NCBI GenBank assembly: GCA_042408785.1
Contig: JBHOQU010000127.1
Location: forward strand, 1-64,000
Origin: JAUQQI01 sp042408785
GTDB taxonomy: Bacteria > Chloroflexota > Dehalococcoidia > JAUQQI01
DNA: 64,000 bases
Direction: 5' to 3'
Part shown: positions 41,047-51,721 of the stretch, piece by piece
How positions within the stretch are numbered: position 1 is the first letter of the stretch
How the letters are laid out: each line of letters opens with the position of its first letter
Program-made: the position numbers and the translations under genes
Notes under the pieces: generated by a model
Told to the model about the DNA's origin: nothing
Databases searched by the model: none
The model's input: the letters and a program-made list of their open reading frames with translations, nothing else

Positions 41047-42168
41047 TCAGAACCTTAGCAGGGCGGCGACCCCGCCCACGGCGTCCAGCTTTTCGCCTCC
41101 CTTGCCCCGAACCAGCTCCACTCGGGCTTGCTGCCGGAGCATCGCCCGGATGAGACTTTCGATGAGGTCGTTCACGTGCACCAGGGGTCCGCCGCACAGG
41201 GCACAGGCGTCCCCGTCGGGCCGAGTGGCGATGAAGCCGCATCCGGCGCACTCATACCCTTCGGGTCGGAGGGTTTCGGTTAGGAGCAGGCGCATTATCC
41301 GGTTCTGCATGGCCGCCGCGACCGTGTCATCCAGGCCCACCACGGCCGGCCCGCCTTTGGCGGCCAGCTCCAGGGTCTGCTCCACCAGACTCAGCTCCTC
41401 GTCCCTTTCGAGGGCCTGCTCCAGCTCCAGCGTCTTGTAAAGGATCTCTTCGGGCGGGGCGATGATCCGGGCGGTGAAGGTGCCCGCAAGCTTCGATTCC
41501 AGCTCTTTGGGCAGAAGGTCCACAAAGGTGCTCAGGACCTCCGTCGGGCCGGCCACGACCAGCCGGTCGAAGGGGTGACGGGCTTCGAATTCCCGAAGCT
41601 CTTCGAGGGTGTGCTTAACGTGCCAGACGACATGGGTCTCGTGGTGGCGCTGGAAGTCGGCCGCGGACCAGCCCCCCTGCTTGTGTTTTTTGACGATGAG
41701 GTCGGCGAACTCGTCGGCCTCGACGACCTTTGCCAGCTCGATGAAAAAGAGCCTGGCCCGGGCCTTATTTAGCAGAAGCACGGCGTACCGGTCGTACTCG
41801 TCGAGCAGGTCGACCAGGGGTCGAATGTACGGAATCGTGTCGTAGTGAGCCTGGTCCCGGGGCCGGGTGTGGAGGAAGACGACCTCCCAGAAGTCCTCGG
41901 GGATGCACGAGTAAACGGCAACCCCCAGGCCGTGGGGGGTGAAGTGGCGCTCGAAGTAATCGTCTACCTTCTCGATTTCGGCCTCCAAAGGCCGGCGCTT
42001 CTCTTCCGGAACCCTGCGCCGCAGTTCGTCAAAGAGACTCTTGCGGACCACGTGGTAGGTCCGGTTCTGGCTCTCCTGCGGCGAGATATCCAGGACCAGG
42101 CTGAGCACATCGGCCCGCCTGGGTCTGAAGGCGGCGATCCGGTAAACCTGGTCCCGCCCTAACTCCAT
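41047..42168 (-). CDS. bacterial eRF1/aRF1-like protein (baeRF type, with zinc ribbon)
   Basis: 373 residues. Resembles bacterial archaeo-eukaryotic release-factor-like proteins (baeRF10-like): N-terminal region with VLSLVLDISPQESQNRTYHVV near residue 22, an eRF1-like central domain with RYAVLLLNKARARLFFIELAK near 127 and a KHKQGGWSAADFQRHHETH loop near 163 in the place of the GGQ catalytic loop. A zinc ribbon near 305-328 has two CxxC pairs (CAGC and CALC). Such proteins are thought to act at stalled ribosomes or in translation stress; the exact function is unproven. It follows clpB by 30 bases and has a strong Shine-Dalgarno CGGAGGAG. Confidence 0.68.
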   Translation of the reverse strand: MELGRDQVYRIAAFRPRRADVLSLVLDISPQESQNRTYHVVRKSLFDELRRRVPEEKRRPLEAEIEKVDDYFERHFTPHGLGVAVYSCIPEDFWEVVFLHTRPRDQAHYDTIPYIRPLVDLLDEYDRYAVLLLNKARARLFFIELAKVVEADEFADLIVKKHKQGGWSAADFQRHHETHVVWHVKHTLEELREFEARHPFDRLVVAGPTEVLSTFVDLLPKELESKLAGTFTARIIAPPEEILYKTLELEQALERDEELSLVEQTLELAAKGGPAVVGLDDTVAAAMQNRIMRLLLTETLRPEGYECAGCGFIATRPDGDACALCGGPLVHVNDLIESLIRAMLRQQARVELVRGKGGEKLDAVGGVAALLRF

Positions 42169-42198
42169 CGGTCTCCTCCGGCTGGTTTTTCGCTTTAT

Positions 42199-44802
<2,604 letters not shown>

Positions 44803-44837
44803 ATCCCCTCAGCCCCTATCCGTTGAGCTTCGGTTAA

Positions 44838-44871
44838 ACTATACCACCCGTTTTCTTAGCAAGCCGCTAAG
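44838..44871 (-). promoter_or_regulatory. clpB promoter with an inverted repeat in the -35 region
   Basis: Minus strand: TGG then TATAGT (44846-44838), predicted start about 44831, 29 bases before ATG 44802. The inverted repeat CTTAGC (44855-44860), 5 bases, GCTAAG (44866-44871) covers where a -35 would lie. It recalls the half-sites of CIRCE (TTAGC/GCTAA) but lacks the ACTC/GAGT and the 9-base spacer. Candidate heat-shock operator, unproven. Confidence 0.45.
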
Positions 44872-44889
44872 AGGTGTCTAAAAATCCTC

Positions 44890-46089
44890 TTAACGGCCAA
44901 GGTCCACAACCCCCTCGGCCGCAAGGGCCTCGACCTCGGCCGGGGAGAGGCCGGCCAGCCTGGTGAGCACCTCCAGGGTGTGCTCCCCAAGGACGGGGGC
45001 CGGCCGTTCTACCCGGGTGGGCGTCCGGGAGAACCTGGGGGGCGGTGCCGGCACCTTAAGGGAACCTTCCCGACCGCCGGGCAGAGGCAGCTCCAGAATG
45101 GAGCCCCGAGCCTGAACGTGGGGGTCAGCCAGCACCCGGTCGATGGTGTTCACCGGGGCAACGAAAGCCACCTCCTCTTCCAGCTCCGAAAGCCACTCGG
45201 CCGTGGTCTTCTGCCGGAAGATTTCTTCAAGGATGGGTTCGAGTTCGGCGTGGTGTTCGGTGCGGGATTCATTGGTCTGAAACCGTTCGTCGAACATCAG
45301 GTCCAGCCGGCCGAGCTTGGCGCAGAAGAGCTGCCAGTCCCGAACCCCGGCCACGACGATGTAGCCGTCCTTGGTGGGGAAGGCCTGAAACGGGGTTATC
45401 AGCGGGTGGCGGCTGCCCAGGGGCCCTGGAACCTGCCCCGTGGCCGCATAGCGAACGATGGGGTTTTCTAAGAGGGCCAGCACCGCGTCCAGCATCCCCA
45501 CGTCCACGTGCTGGCCCCGGCCGGTGCGGTGGCGGGCCTCCAGGGCGGCCAGGACCCCGATGGCCGCAAAGACCCCCCCGGCCAGGTCGGCCAGGGAAAC
45601 CCCAACCCGGACCGGACGCCCCCCCGGCTCGCCGGTGACGCTCATCAGGCCCGACATCCCCTGAATGATGACGTCCACGGCGTGCCGGTCCCGGTACGGC
45701 CCCGTCTGGCCGAAGCCGGACAGTGAGGCGTAAATGAGTCCCGGGTTTAACGGTTCAAGCTCGGCGTAGCCGAGGCCCAGGCGGTCCATGGTGCCCGGGG
45801 TGAAGTTTTCGACCAGAATATCGGCCTTGGGCACCAGCCGCCGGATTATGTCAATTGCGGCCGGATGTTTTAAATTGAGGCTTACACTCTTTTTGCCCCG
45901 GTTGATGCTGAAAAAATAGGTGCTTACGCCCTGGACGTAAGGTCCGGCCCCCCGCTCCTCCTCGGTGATGCCCACCGGCTCGACTTTGATGACCTCGGCC
46001 CCCAGGTCGGCCAAAATCATGGTGCAGAAGGGGCCGGCCAGCTTCCAGGTGAAGTCGAGGACACGCAGACCTTCAAGGGGACCTGGCAT
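44890..46089 (-). CDS. CaiB/BaiF family CoA transferase (second copy)
   Basis: 399 residues, family III. Seen: GLRVLDFTWKLAGPFCTMILADLGAEVIKVE at the N-terminus, NRGKKSVSLNLKHPAAIDIIRRL near 68, ILVENFTPGTMDRLGLGYA near 95, and central QTGPYRDRHAVDVIIQGMSG near 133 with the expected catalytic Asp. Well conserved relative to formyl-CoA/oxalate and bile-acid CoA transferases. A strong Shine-Dalgarno (GGAGGG) precedes ATG 46089. It ends 87 bases before the clpB start, on the same strand. Substrate unknown; no acyl-CoA partner gene is adjacent. Diverges from the KimA-like gene. Confidence 0.88.
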   Translation of the reverse strand: MPGPLEGLRVLDFTWKLAGPFCTMILADLGAEVIKVEPVGITEEERGAGPYVQGVSTYFFSINRGKKSVSLNLKHPAAIDIIRRLVPKADILVENFTPGTMDRLGLGYAELEPLNPGLIYASLSGFGQTGPYRDRHAVDVIIQGMSGLMSVTGEPGGRPVRVGVSLADLAGGVFAAIGVLAALEARHRTGRGQHVDVGMLDAVLALLENPIVRYAATGQVPGPLGSRHPLITPFQAFPTKDGYIVVAGVRDWQLFCAKLGRLDLMFDERFQTNESRTEHHAELEPILEEIFRQKTTAEWLSELEEEVAFVAPVNTIDRVLADPHVQARGSILELPLPGGREGSLKVPAPPPRFSRTPTRVERPAPVLGEHTLEVLTRLAGLSPAEVEALAAEGVVDLGR

Positions 46090-46336
46090 AATTGACCCTC
46101 CGGTAGTTATGATGCCAGAGTCCGGGCTTGCCGGCCAGTATCCAGGCTTTGCACTTTATGTTGGAGCGCCGGACCCGGTCCGTTGTAAGCGCGTACCAAC
46201 GTGCGCTTATGCAACTAAACTAGCCACTATATGCTACCAGTTTGGCGGATAACCTGAAAGCCCAGGTCGGGGCTACTTTATAAAGGCCGGCGGGCCTGTA
46301 GGCGGGTTTATAATTTAACACTGAAGCGCCGTCAAT
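46090..46336. other. 247-base intergenic region between caiB-like and kimA-like genes
   Basis: Holds an inverted repeat, TAAGCGC (46186-46192) and GCGCTTA (46203-46209) with a 10-base loop, and a TATAAT at 46309-46314, 22 bases before the kimA-like ATG. Upstream of this, TTTATA (46278-46283) is 25 bases from the -10 and is too far to be a standard -35. A ydaO/c-di-AMP riboswitch was looked for and not recognised: the probable leader is too short. No gene was seen. Confidence 0.4.
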
Positions 46337-48424
46337 ATGGCCGAGGAACGAGATCAGCACGAGCCGGTTAAGACCCCTTCCCCCGACCTGGAACAGCGGG
46401 AGCTGATAACGGGCCGGCGCCCGGGCACCCGCTACGTCCGGATCGTCCGCCCCTTCGCCCACGAGTTCCGCCGTCGGGCCCCGGGCGAGCTGGTCGCCAC
46501 CGAGCGGGTTCTGGCTCCCAAATCCACCCTGGGCAAGCTCTTCGAGGCGGTCCGGCGGACCCTCATCGGACGGCGGCTACCCACCGAAATGGAGCTTTCG
46601 GAGCGGGTGGGCAAACTCAAGGGGCTGGCCATCCTCGCCTCGGACAACGTTTCGTCCTCGGCCTACGCCACCGAGGAGATCATGCGGGTGCTGGTCACTG
46701 CCGGCGTCGCCGCCCTGGCCCTGACCCTGCCCATCTCGATCCCCATTGTGGCCCTGGTCGTCATCGTCGTGTTGAGCTACCTTCAGGTGATTCGGGCCTA
46801 CCCGGCCGGTGGGGGAAGCTACCACGTCGCCTACGAGAACCTGGGAACCCTGGCCGGCCTTACGGCCGCGGCGGCCCTGCTGACGGATTACATCTTGACG
46901 GTGGCGGTTTCGACGGCCGCCGGGGTTGCCGCCATAACCTCGGCCTTCCCCGAGCTCTTTAAATACCGGGTCGGGCTGACGGTGCTTTTAATCGGGCTTA
47001 TTACGGTGGTAAACCTGCGGGGCGTGCGTGAGTCCGGGTCCATCTTTGCGGCCCCCACGTATCTTTACGTGCTGGGACTTTTCAGCCTCTTCGGCGTCGG
47101 CTTCTGGCGGCTGGCGACGGGGGATGCGCCGGTTTACACGCCTCCGCCCGAGTGGCTGGAGGCCTACCACCCGGAGCCCCTCACCCTGCTGCTTATCCTG
47201 CGGGCTTTCTCCTCGGGCGCCGTCGCCCTGACCGGCATCGAGGCGGTATCCAACAGCGTCCAGATTTTCAAGCCCCCCGAGGTCCGCAACGCCCAGCTGG
47301 TCCTGGTCGGCATGGGCACCCTCTTTATAACCATCTTCCTGGGGATAGGCCTCTTTTCGACCTACCTGGGGGTGGTTCCCGACCCCCACGAGGTCGAGAC
47401 GGTCCTCAGCCAGATTGCCCGGGCGCTGGTGGGGGAGAGCCCCCTTTATTACTACCTGCAGTTTGCCACGGCGGTTATCCTGATCCTGGCGGCCAACACC
47501 GCCTTTAACGGCTTCCCCCGGCTGGCCAGCATCCTGGCCCGGGACCGCTTCCTGCCTACCCAGTTCCAGTACCGGGGCGACCGGCTGGCCTACAGCACCG
47601 GGATTATCTTCCTGGCCGTCGTCTCGAGCCTGCTGGTGGCCGCCTACCAGGCCAGCGTCACCGGCCTGATACCCCTCTACACGGTGGGCGTCTTCCTGGC
47701 GTTTACCCTGAGTCAGGTGGGGCTGGTCCGCCACTGGTACCGGTTCCGGGACCGGGAACCGGGTTGGGGCTGGCGGGCCGCCCTCAACGGGGTGGGGGCC
47801 GTGGCGACGGGCACCGTTCTGGTGGTCGTCGGCATTTCAAAGTTCGCCCTGGGCGCCTGGATGGTCATCGTTTTGATCCCGGTTCTCATCGGCCTGATGT
47901 GGGCGGTCCACCGCCACTACCGGTTCGTGGAGGACCTGCTTACCCTGGACCGGCTGGATGTTGAACTCCGGCCGGAGCGGCCGCCCCTGGTGGTGGTGCC
48001 GATAGCCCGCCTGGACCGCCAGGCCCTGCGGGCCCTGACCTTTGCCCGGTCGGTCTCGCCCGAGGTGGTGGCCGTCCACGTCACCGACGACGTCCGGGAA
48101 GCCGAACAGCTTCGCCGGCGCTGGGAGCAGTTGGGCCTGGGCATCCCCCTGGAGATTGTCCACTCCCCGTACCGGGCCCTCATCGAACCGCTCCTGGCCT
48201 ACATCGACGCCCTGGATAAGCTGGACCCCGGCCGGCCGATAACGGTGGTCCTTTCCGAGTACGTGCCGAAGCATTTCTGGGAGCTTTTCCTCCACAACCA
48301 GACGGCCCTGCGGCTGAAGTTTCACCTTTTCTTCCGGCCCAACACCATCGTCATCGACGTGCCGTATCACCTGGAGTACAGTTTGGAGGAGCTGGGAGCC
48401 GAGTCGAAAGGTTCTTCGCCATGA
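46337..48424 (+). CDS. KimA-like APC-family potassium transporter
   Basis: 695 residues. The N-terminal cytosolic region (about 95 residues) is followed by about twelve hydrophobic segments of the APC superfamily, then a soluble C-terminal domain (about 560-690, VVVPIARLDRQALRALTFA) resembling the UspA-like domain of KimA. Seen: ASDNVSSSAYATEEIMRVL near 100 (the KimA-type SSxAYA motif), AYPAGGGSYHVAYENLG near 155 and LRAFSSGAVALTGIEAVSN near 295. KimA proteins of Bacillus import K+ with H+. There is no visible Shine-Dalgarno; the TATAAT at 46309 suggests a near-leaderless mRNA. The last 4 bases overlap yjbQ as ATGA. An amino-acid permease is the alternative. Confidence 0.78.
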   Translation: MAEERDQHEPVKTPSPDLEQRELITGRRPGTRYVRIVRPFAHEFRRRAPGELVATERVLAPKSTLGKLFEAVRRTLIGRRLPTEMELSERVGKLKGLAILASDNVSSSAYATEEIMRVLVTAGVAALALTLPISIPIVALVVIVVLSYLQVIRAYPAGGGSYHVAYENLGTLAGLTAAAALLTDYILTVAVSTAAGVAAITSAFPELFKYRVGLTVLLIGLITVVNLRGVRESGSIFAAPTYLYVLGLFSLFGVGFWRLATGDAPVYTPPPEWLEAYHPEPLTLLLILRAFSSGAVALTGIEAVSNSVQIFKPPEVRNAQLVLVGMGTLFITIFLGIGLFSTYLGVVPDPHEVETVLSQIARALVGESPLYYYLQFATAVILILAANTAFNGFPRLASILARDRFLPTQFQYRGDRLAYSTGIIFLAVVSSLLVAAYQASVTGLIPLYTVGVFLAFTLSQVGLVRHWYRFRDREPGWGWRAALNGVGAVATGTVLVVVGISKFALGAWMVIVLIPVLIGLMWAVHRHYRFVEDLLTLDRLDVELRPERPPLVVVPIARLDRQALRALTFARSVSPEVVAVHVTDDVREAEQLRRRWEQLGLGIPLEIVHSPYRALIEPLLAYIDALDKLDPGRPITVVLSEYVPKHFWELFLHNQTALRLKFHLFFRPNTIVIDVPYHLEYSLEELGAESKGSSP

Positions 48425-48822
48425 AAAGGCTCCGCGTCGACACGACCCGGCCGCGGGAAGTCCTGGACATCACCGACCGGGTGAATGCGCTGATTGGGGA
48501 GGCCGGATTTCAGTCCGGCCTCTGTCACCTGCTACTGCTCCACACCACGGCGGCCCTCACCCTGGCCGACCTGGACCCCGGCACGGACCTGGACATGCTG
48601 GATGCCTTTACCGAAATGGTGCCCAGGCTCCGGTACCGCCATCCCCACAACCCCGCCCACGTCCCCCACCACATCCTCTCGGCCCTTATCGGGACCTCCC
48701 TGACCCTGCCCGTCGCCGACGGCCGGCTGGTTCTGGGGACCTGGCAGCGGGTGGTTCTGGTGGAATTCGAGGGCCCCCGGCGGCGGGAGCTGGCGGTGAC
48801 CCTGCTGCCGGCGGCATTGTAG
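48421..48822 (+). CDS. YjbQ/UPF0047 family protein
   Basis: 133 residues, the whole UPF0047 domain. Conserved motif: HTTAALTLADLDPGTDLDML near 42 and RYRHPHNPAHVPHHILSALIG near 75, then VADGRLVLGTWQRVVLVEFEGPR. Family members have thiamine-phosphate synthase-like activity in vitro, but the physiological role is unclear. It overlaps the KimA-like stop by 4 bases, so it is translated with it; no functional link is obvious. Confidence 0.85.
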   Translation: MKRLRVDTTRPREVLDITDRVNALIGEAGFQSGLCHLLLLHTTAALTLADLDPGTDLDMLDAFTEMVPRLRYRHPHNPAHVPHHILSALIGTSLTLPVADGRLVLGTWQRVVLVEFEGPRRRELAVTLLPAAL

Positions 48823-48836
48823 GGGGCAGTGGCTTG

Positions 48837-48845
48837 TGGTAAACT
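48837..48845 (+). promoter_or_regulatory. extended -10 promoter of hslU
   Basis: TGG then TAAACT just after yjbQ, predicted start about 48852, 21 bases before ATG 48873. The leader has no clear Shine-Dalgarno. Degenerate match; confidence is modest. Confidence 0.4.
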
Positions 48846-48872
48846 GCTCTTTGGACAGTGCCTGTATCGGCC

Positions 48873-50282
48873 ATGAAAACCCTGACCCCGAGAGAGATAG
48901 TCCGGCAGCTTGATAAATACATAGTCGGCCAGGAGGCGGCCAAAAGGGCGGTGGCCATCGCCCTCCGAAACCGGTACCGCCGCCGGATGCTCCCCCCTGA
49001 GCTCGCCCGGGACGTTCTGCCCAAAAACATCCTGATGATCGGCCCCACCGGGGTCGGCAAGACCGAGATCGCCCGGCGGGTGGCCCAGCTCATCGGGGCC
49101 CCCTTTGTTAAGGTCGAGGCCACCCGCTTTACCGAGGTCGGTTACGTCGGCCGGGACGTGGAATCCATCATCCACGAGCTGGTCGACGTTAGCGTGGGGA
49201 TGGTCTACGAGGAGCGGCTCCGGGAGGTGGAGTCCAAGGCCGAGTCCCTGGCCAACGAACGGCTGGTAAATTACATCTACCAGCAGCTCATCGCCGGCCC
49301 GAAGCGGGCCCGGGCTAAGGGCCGCTTGCGGGTCCAGTCCCTGCCCCTGGAGCTTCTGGACGACCCCGACCTGGTCAAGTCGGATAAGGCCCGGCTGCGG
49401 GCGGTGCGCAAGCGGGTTGCCGACCTGGTCAAGGCCCGGGCCCTCGACGACCACATCATCGAGATCGAGGTGGGCGACTACGACCGGTACAACCTGGAGT
49501 TCGGCCCGGGGGTATCGGTGGATGAGCTTCGGGAGTCCTTCGCCGACTTCATCGAGCAGTATGAGGACTACAGCCGGCGGCGCCGGGCCCGCCGGGTGTC
49601 GGTCCGGGAGGCCCGCCGGATTCTCACCCGGGAGGAGGCCTCCAAGCTTATCAACGTCGACGAGGTGGTCGAAGAGGGTCTGCGCCGGGCGGAGGAGTTG
49701 GGGGTAGTCTTTATCGACGAGATCGACAAGATTGCCGGCCCCGAGGTGGAAGTTGGGCCGGACGTCTCCGGTGAAGGGGTTCAGCGGGACCTGCTGCCCA
49801 TCGTCGAGGGCTGCACGGTCCTGACCCGCTACGGCCCGGTCCGCACCGACCACATCCTGTTCATTGCCGCCGGCGCCTTCTACGACCGGCGCCCGTCGGA
49901 CCTGATTCCGGAGCTTCAGGGCCGATTCCCCCTGCGGGTTGAGCTCCACCCCCTGGGCGAAGAGGAGTTCCGGCGGATCCTGGTCGAGCCTGAAAACTCG
50001 CTGGTCAAGCAGTACCAGGCCCTGCTGGCCACCGAGGGGGTTGAGCTGGAGTTCACCGAAGATGCCATCATCGAGCTGGCCCGCACGGCCGCACGGCTCA
50101 ACGAGCGGTATGAGAACATCGGCGCCCGCCGACTCTACACGGTGATGGAGGCCGTCCTGGAGGAGATAAGCTTCAGCGCCCCCGAGCGGCGGGGCGAGCG
50201 GGTGCTCATCGACGCCGAGTACGTGCGCAACCGGCTCGCCGGGCTGCTGGCGAACGAAGACTTAAGCCGCTATATTCTCTAG
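48873..50282 (+). CDS. hslU: ATP-dependent protease ATPase subunit HslU
   Basis: 469 residues from ATG 48873 (a GTG at 48858 is possible but the family begins KTLTPREIV-like). ClpX-like AAA+ unfoldase that feeds proteins to the HslV peptidase. Walker A GPTGVGKTEIARRV near 57; EATRFTEVGYVGRDVESII near 84 (pore loop); I-domain about 110-250; Walker B VVFIDEIDKI near 285; C-terminal tail ENIGARRLYTVMEAVLEEI ending DLSRYIL. That tail is the segment that docks into HslV, so it should be active, but hslV is not in this window. Upstream is yjbQ, downstream rpsB, with a 120-base gap. Confidence 0.93.
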   Translation: MKTLTPREIVRQLDKYIVGQEAAKRAVAIALRNRYRRRMLPPELARDVLPKNILMIGPTGVGKTEIARRVAQLIGAPFVKVEATRFTEVGYVGRDVESIIHELVDVSVGMVYEERLREVESKAESLANERLVNYIYQQLIAGPKRARAKGRLRVQSLPLELLDDPDLVKSDKARLRAVRKRVADLVKARALDDHIIEIEVGDYDRYNLEFGPGVSVDELRESFADFIEQYEDYSRRRRARRVSVREARRILTREEASKLINVDEVVEEGLRRAEELGVVFIDEIDKIAGPEVEVGPDVSGEGVQRDLLPIVEGCTVLTRYGPVRTDHILFIAAGAFYDRRPSDLIPELQGRFPLRVELHPLGEEEFRRILVEPENSLVKQYQALLATEGVELEFTEDAIIELARTAARLNERYENIGARRLYTVMEAVLEEISFSAPERRGERVLIDAEYVRNRLAGLLANEDLSRYIL

Positions 50283-50402
50283 GAAGGGCGAAAGCCCGAT
50301 TCGGCCAGAACGCACGCCCCCCGACTGCCACGGCCGTGCCCGCTGAGGGGGTCCCGGGGCAGGATGACGGGGGCGGAGGACTAACGGAAGGAGGTTTTAT
50401 AA
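50283..50402 (+). promoter_or_regulatory. rpsB leader with GNRA hairpin
   Basis: 120 bases between hslU and rpsB. Contains the hairpin GGGC-GAAA-GCCC (50286-50297), a CACGGCCGTG palindrome (50327-50336) and several G/C runs, then AAGGAGG 8 bases before ATG 50403. It may be a structured S2 autoregulatory leader as in other rpsB operons, but no known leader consensus was matched. The hairpin may instead act as a weak terminator for hslU. Confidence 0.35.
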
Positions 50403-51200
50403 ATGACCGCCCAAACCGCACAGCAACTCGTTCCGATGAAGGCGCTGCTGGAGGCCGGGGTCCACTTCGGCCATCAGACCCGCCGGTGGAACCCCAAGAT
50501 GCGTCCGTATATCTTCACCGAGCGCAACGGCATCCACATCATCGACCTCCAGCAGACCCTCATCAAACTCGAAGAGGCTTATAACTTCGTCCGGGACCTG
50601 ATGGCCCGGGGCGGCACCATCCTGTTCGTGGGGACGAAAAAGCAGGCCCAGGATACCATCGAACAGGAGGCCAAGCGGTGCGGGATGTTCTACATCAACC
50701 ACCGCTGGCCCGGCGGCATGCTCACCAACTGGGCCACCATCCAGAAGCGCATCGACTACCTGGCCCGCCTCGAGGACCGGAAGGCCAAGGGTGAGTTCCA
50801 CTATCTGCCCACCAAGGAGCGGCAGAAGCTGGAGAAAGAGCTCTTTAAGCTCAACCGGATGTTCGGCGGGGTCCGGGAGATGCGGGAGCTGCCCGATGCC
50901 CTCTTCATCGTCGACCCGAGCCGGGAGCACATCGCCGTCCGGGAGGCCCGCCGACTCGGAATCCCCATCGTGGCCATCTGCGACACCAACTGCGACCCGG
51001 ACCTCATCGACTACCCGATTCCGGCCAACGACGACGCCATCCGGTCCATCCGGTTGATAACCCAGAAAATCGCCGATGCCGTCATCGAAGGCCGCCAGCT
51101 TTATGAGGCCCAGGTGGCCTCCGAGGAGGCCGAGTTTGAGGTTGGGTTCGACCAGCCGATGACATACACCGCCGAGCCGACCGAAGAAGGGGAAGGATAA
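50403..51200 (+). CDS. rpsB: 30S ribosomal protein S2
   Basis: 265 residues; S2 of the small subunit. Signatures: LLEAGVHFGHQTRRWNPKM near 16, IIDLQQTLIKLEEAYNFV near 42, FVGTKKQAQDTI near 75, HRWPGGMLTNW near 101, and ALFIVDPSREHIAVREARRLGIP near 165. The acidic Glu-rich C-terminal tail is normal. First gene of rpsB-tsf-pyrH-frr-uppS. Stop base shared with the tsf start codon. Confidence 0.98.
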   Translation: MTAQTAQQLVPMKALLEAGVHFGHQTRRWNPKMRPYIFTERNGIHIIDLQQTLIKLEEAYNFVRDLMARGGTILFVGTKKQAQDTIEQEAKRCGMFYINHRWPGGMLTNWATIQKRIDYLARLEDRKAKGEFHYLPTKERQKLEKELFKLNRMFGGVREMRELPDALFIVDPSREHIAVREARRLGIPIVAICDTNCDPDLIDYPIPANDDAIRSIRLITQKIADAVIEGRQLYEAQVASEEAEFEVGFDQPMTYTAEPTEEGEG

Positions 51201-51721
51201 TGGAGTCCGCCAACGTGAAGGTTGATATAAACAAGCTAAAGGAGCTGCGGGAGCGGACCGGCGCCGGCGTCATGGAGTGCCGGGAGGCCCTTATCCGGGC
51301 CGACGGGGACATTGACCGGGCCATCGAGATCCTGCGGGAGCGGGGGGTTCAGATCGCCGAAAAGAAGGCCGCCCGGGTGGCGAGCCAGGGCCTCATCGAC
51401 GCCTACATCCACGCCGGCGGCCGGATCGGGGCGATGGTGGAGGTCAACTGCGAGACGGACTTCGTGGCCCGGCTGGACGAGTTTAAGACCCTAGTCCGGG
51501 AGGTGGCCATGCAGGTGGCGGCCATGGGGCCCAAGTACGTCTCGGCGGAGGAGCTGCCCCCGGATAGCGACGAGGCCCCCGAAGAGGTCTGCCTGCTGGA
51601 ACAGCCCTACATCCGGGACCCTTCCCGGAAGGTGAAGGACCTGGTCACCGAGCTCATCGCCAAGACCGGGGAAAATATCAAGGTCAGGCGGTTTTGCCGG
51701 TATGAGCTTGGGGGAATCTGA
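51200..51721 (+). CDS. tsf: elongation factor Ts (short form)
   Basis: 173 residues. Catalyses GDP release from EF-Tu. N-terminal UBA-like domain: KLKELRERTGAGVMECREAL near 11, then AEKKAARVASQGLIDAYIHAGGRIG near 52 and VEVNCETDFVARLDEF near 79 (the EF-Tu contact TDFVA). The second core subdomain and the coiled-coil arm of E. coli EF-Ts (283 residues) are absent; the short form resembles Thermus and some Chloroflexota EF-Ts. The stop overlaps pyrH by 20 bases. Confidence 0.96.
   Translation: MESANVKVDINKLKELRERTGAGVMECREALIRADGDIDRAIEILRERGVQIAEKKAARVASQGLIDAYIHAGGRIGAMVEVNCETDFVARLDEFKTLVREVAMQVAAMGPKYVSAEELPPDSDEAPEEVCLLEQPYIRDPSRKVKDLVTELIAKTGENIKVRRFCRYELGGI

Noticed and set aside
40952..41251. 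N-terminal extension of the enolase-superfamily gene
   Set aside because: The frame runs through a terminator palindrome and encodes Arg/Pro-rich sequence. A good Shine-Dalgarno precedes ATG 40951, where family similarity begins.
44855..44871. CIRCE operator upstream of clpB
   Set aside because: Ends match TTAGC/GCTAA but the spacer is 5 bases and the ACTC/GAGT halves are missing. Reported as an unknown inverted repeat instead.
46090..46336. c-di-AMP (ydaO-type) riboswitch before the KimA-like gene
   Set aside because: The leader after the visible -10 box is only about 16-20 bases and the conserved core sequence was not found.
48525..49949. Minus-strand open frame opposite hslU
   Set aside because: Antisense shadow of an AAA+ gene with all motifs on the plus strand.
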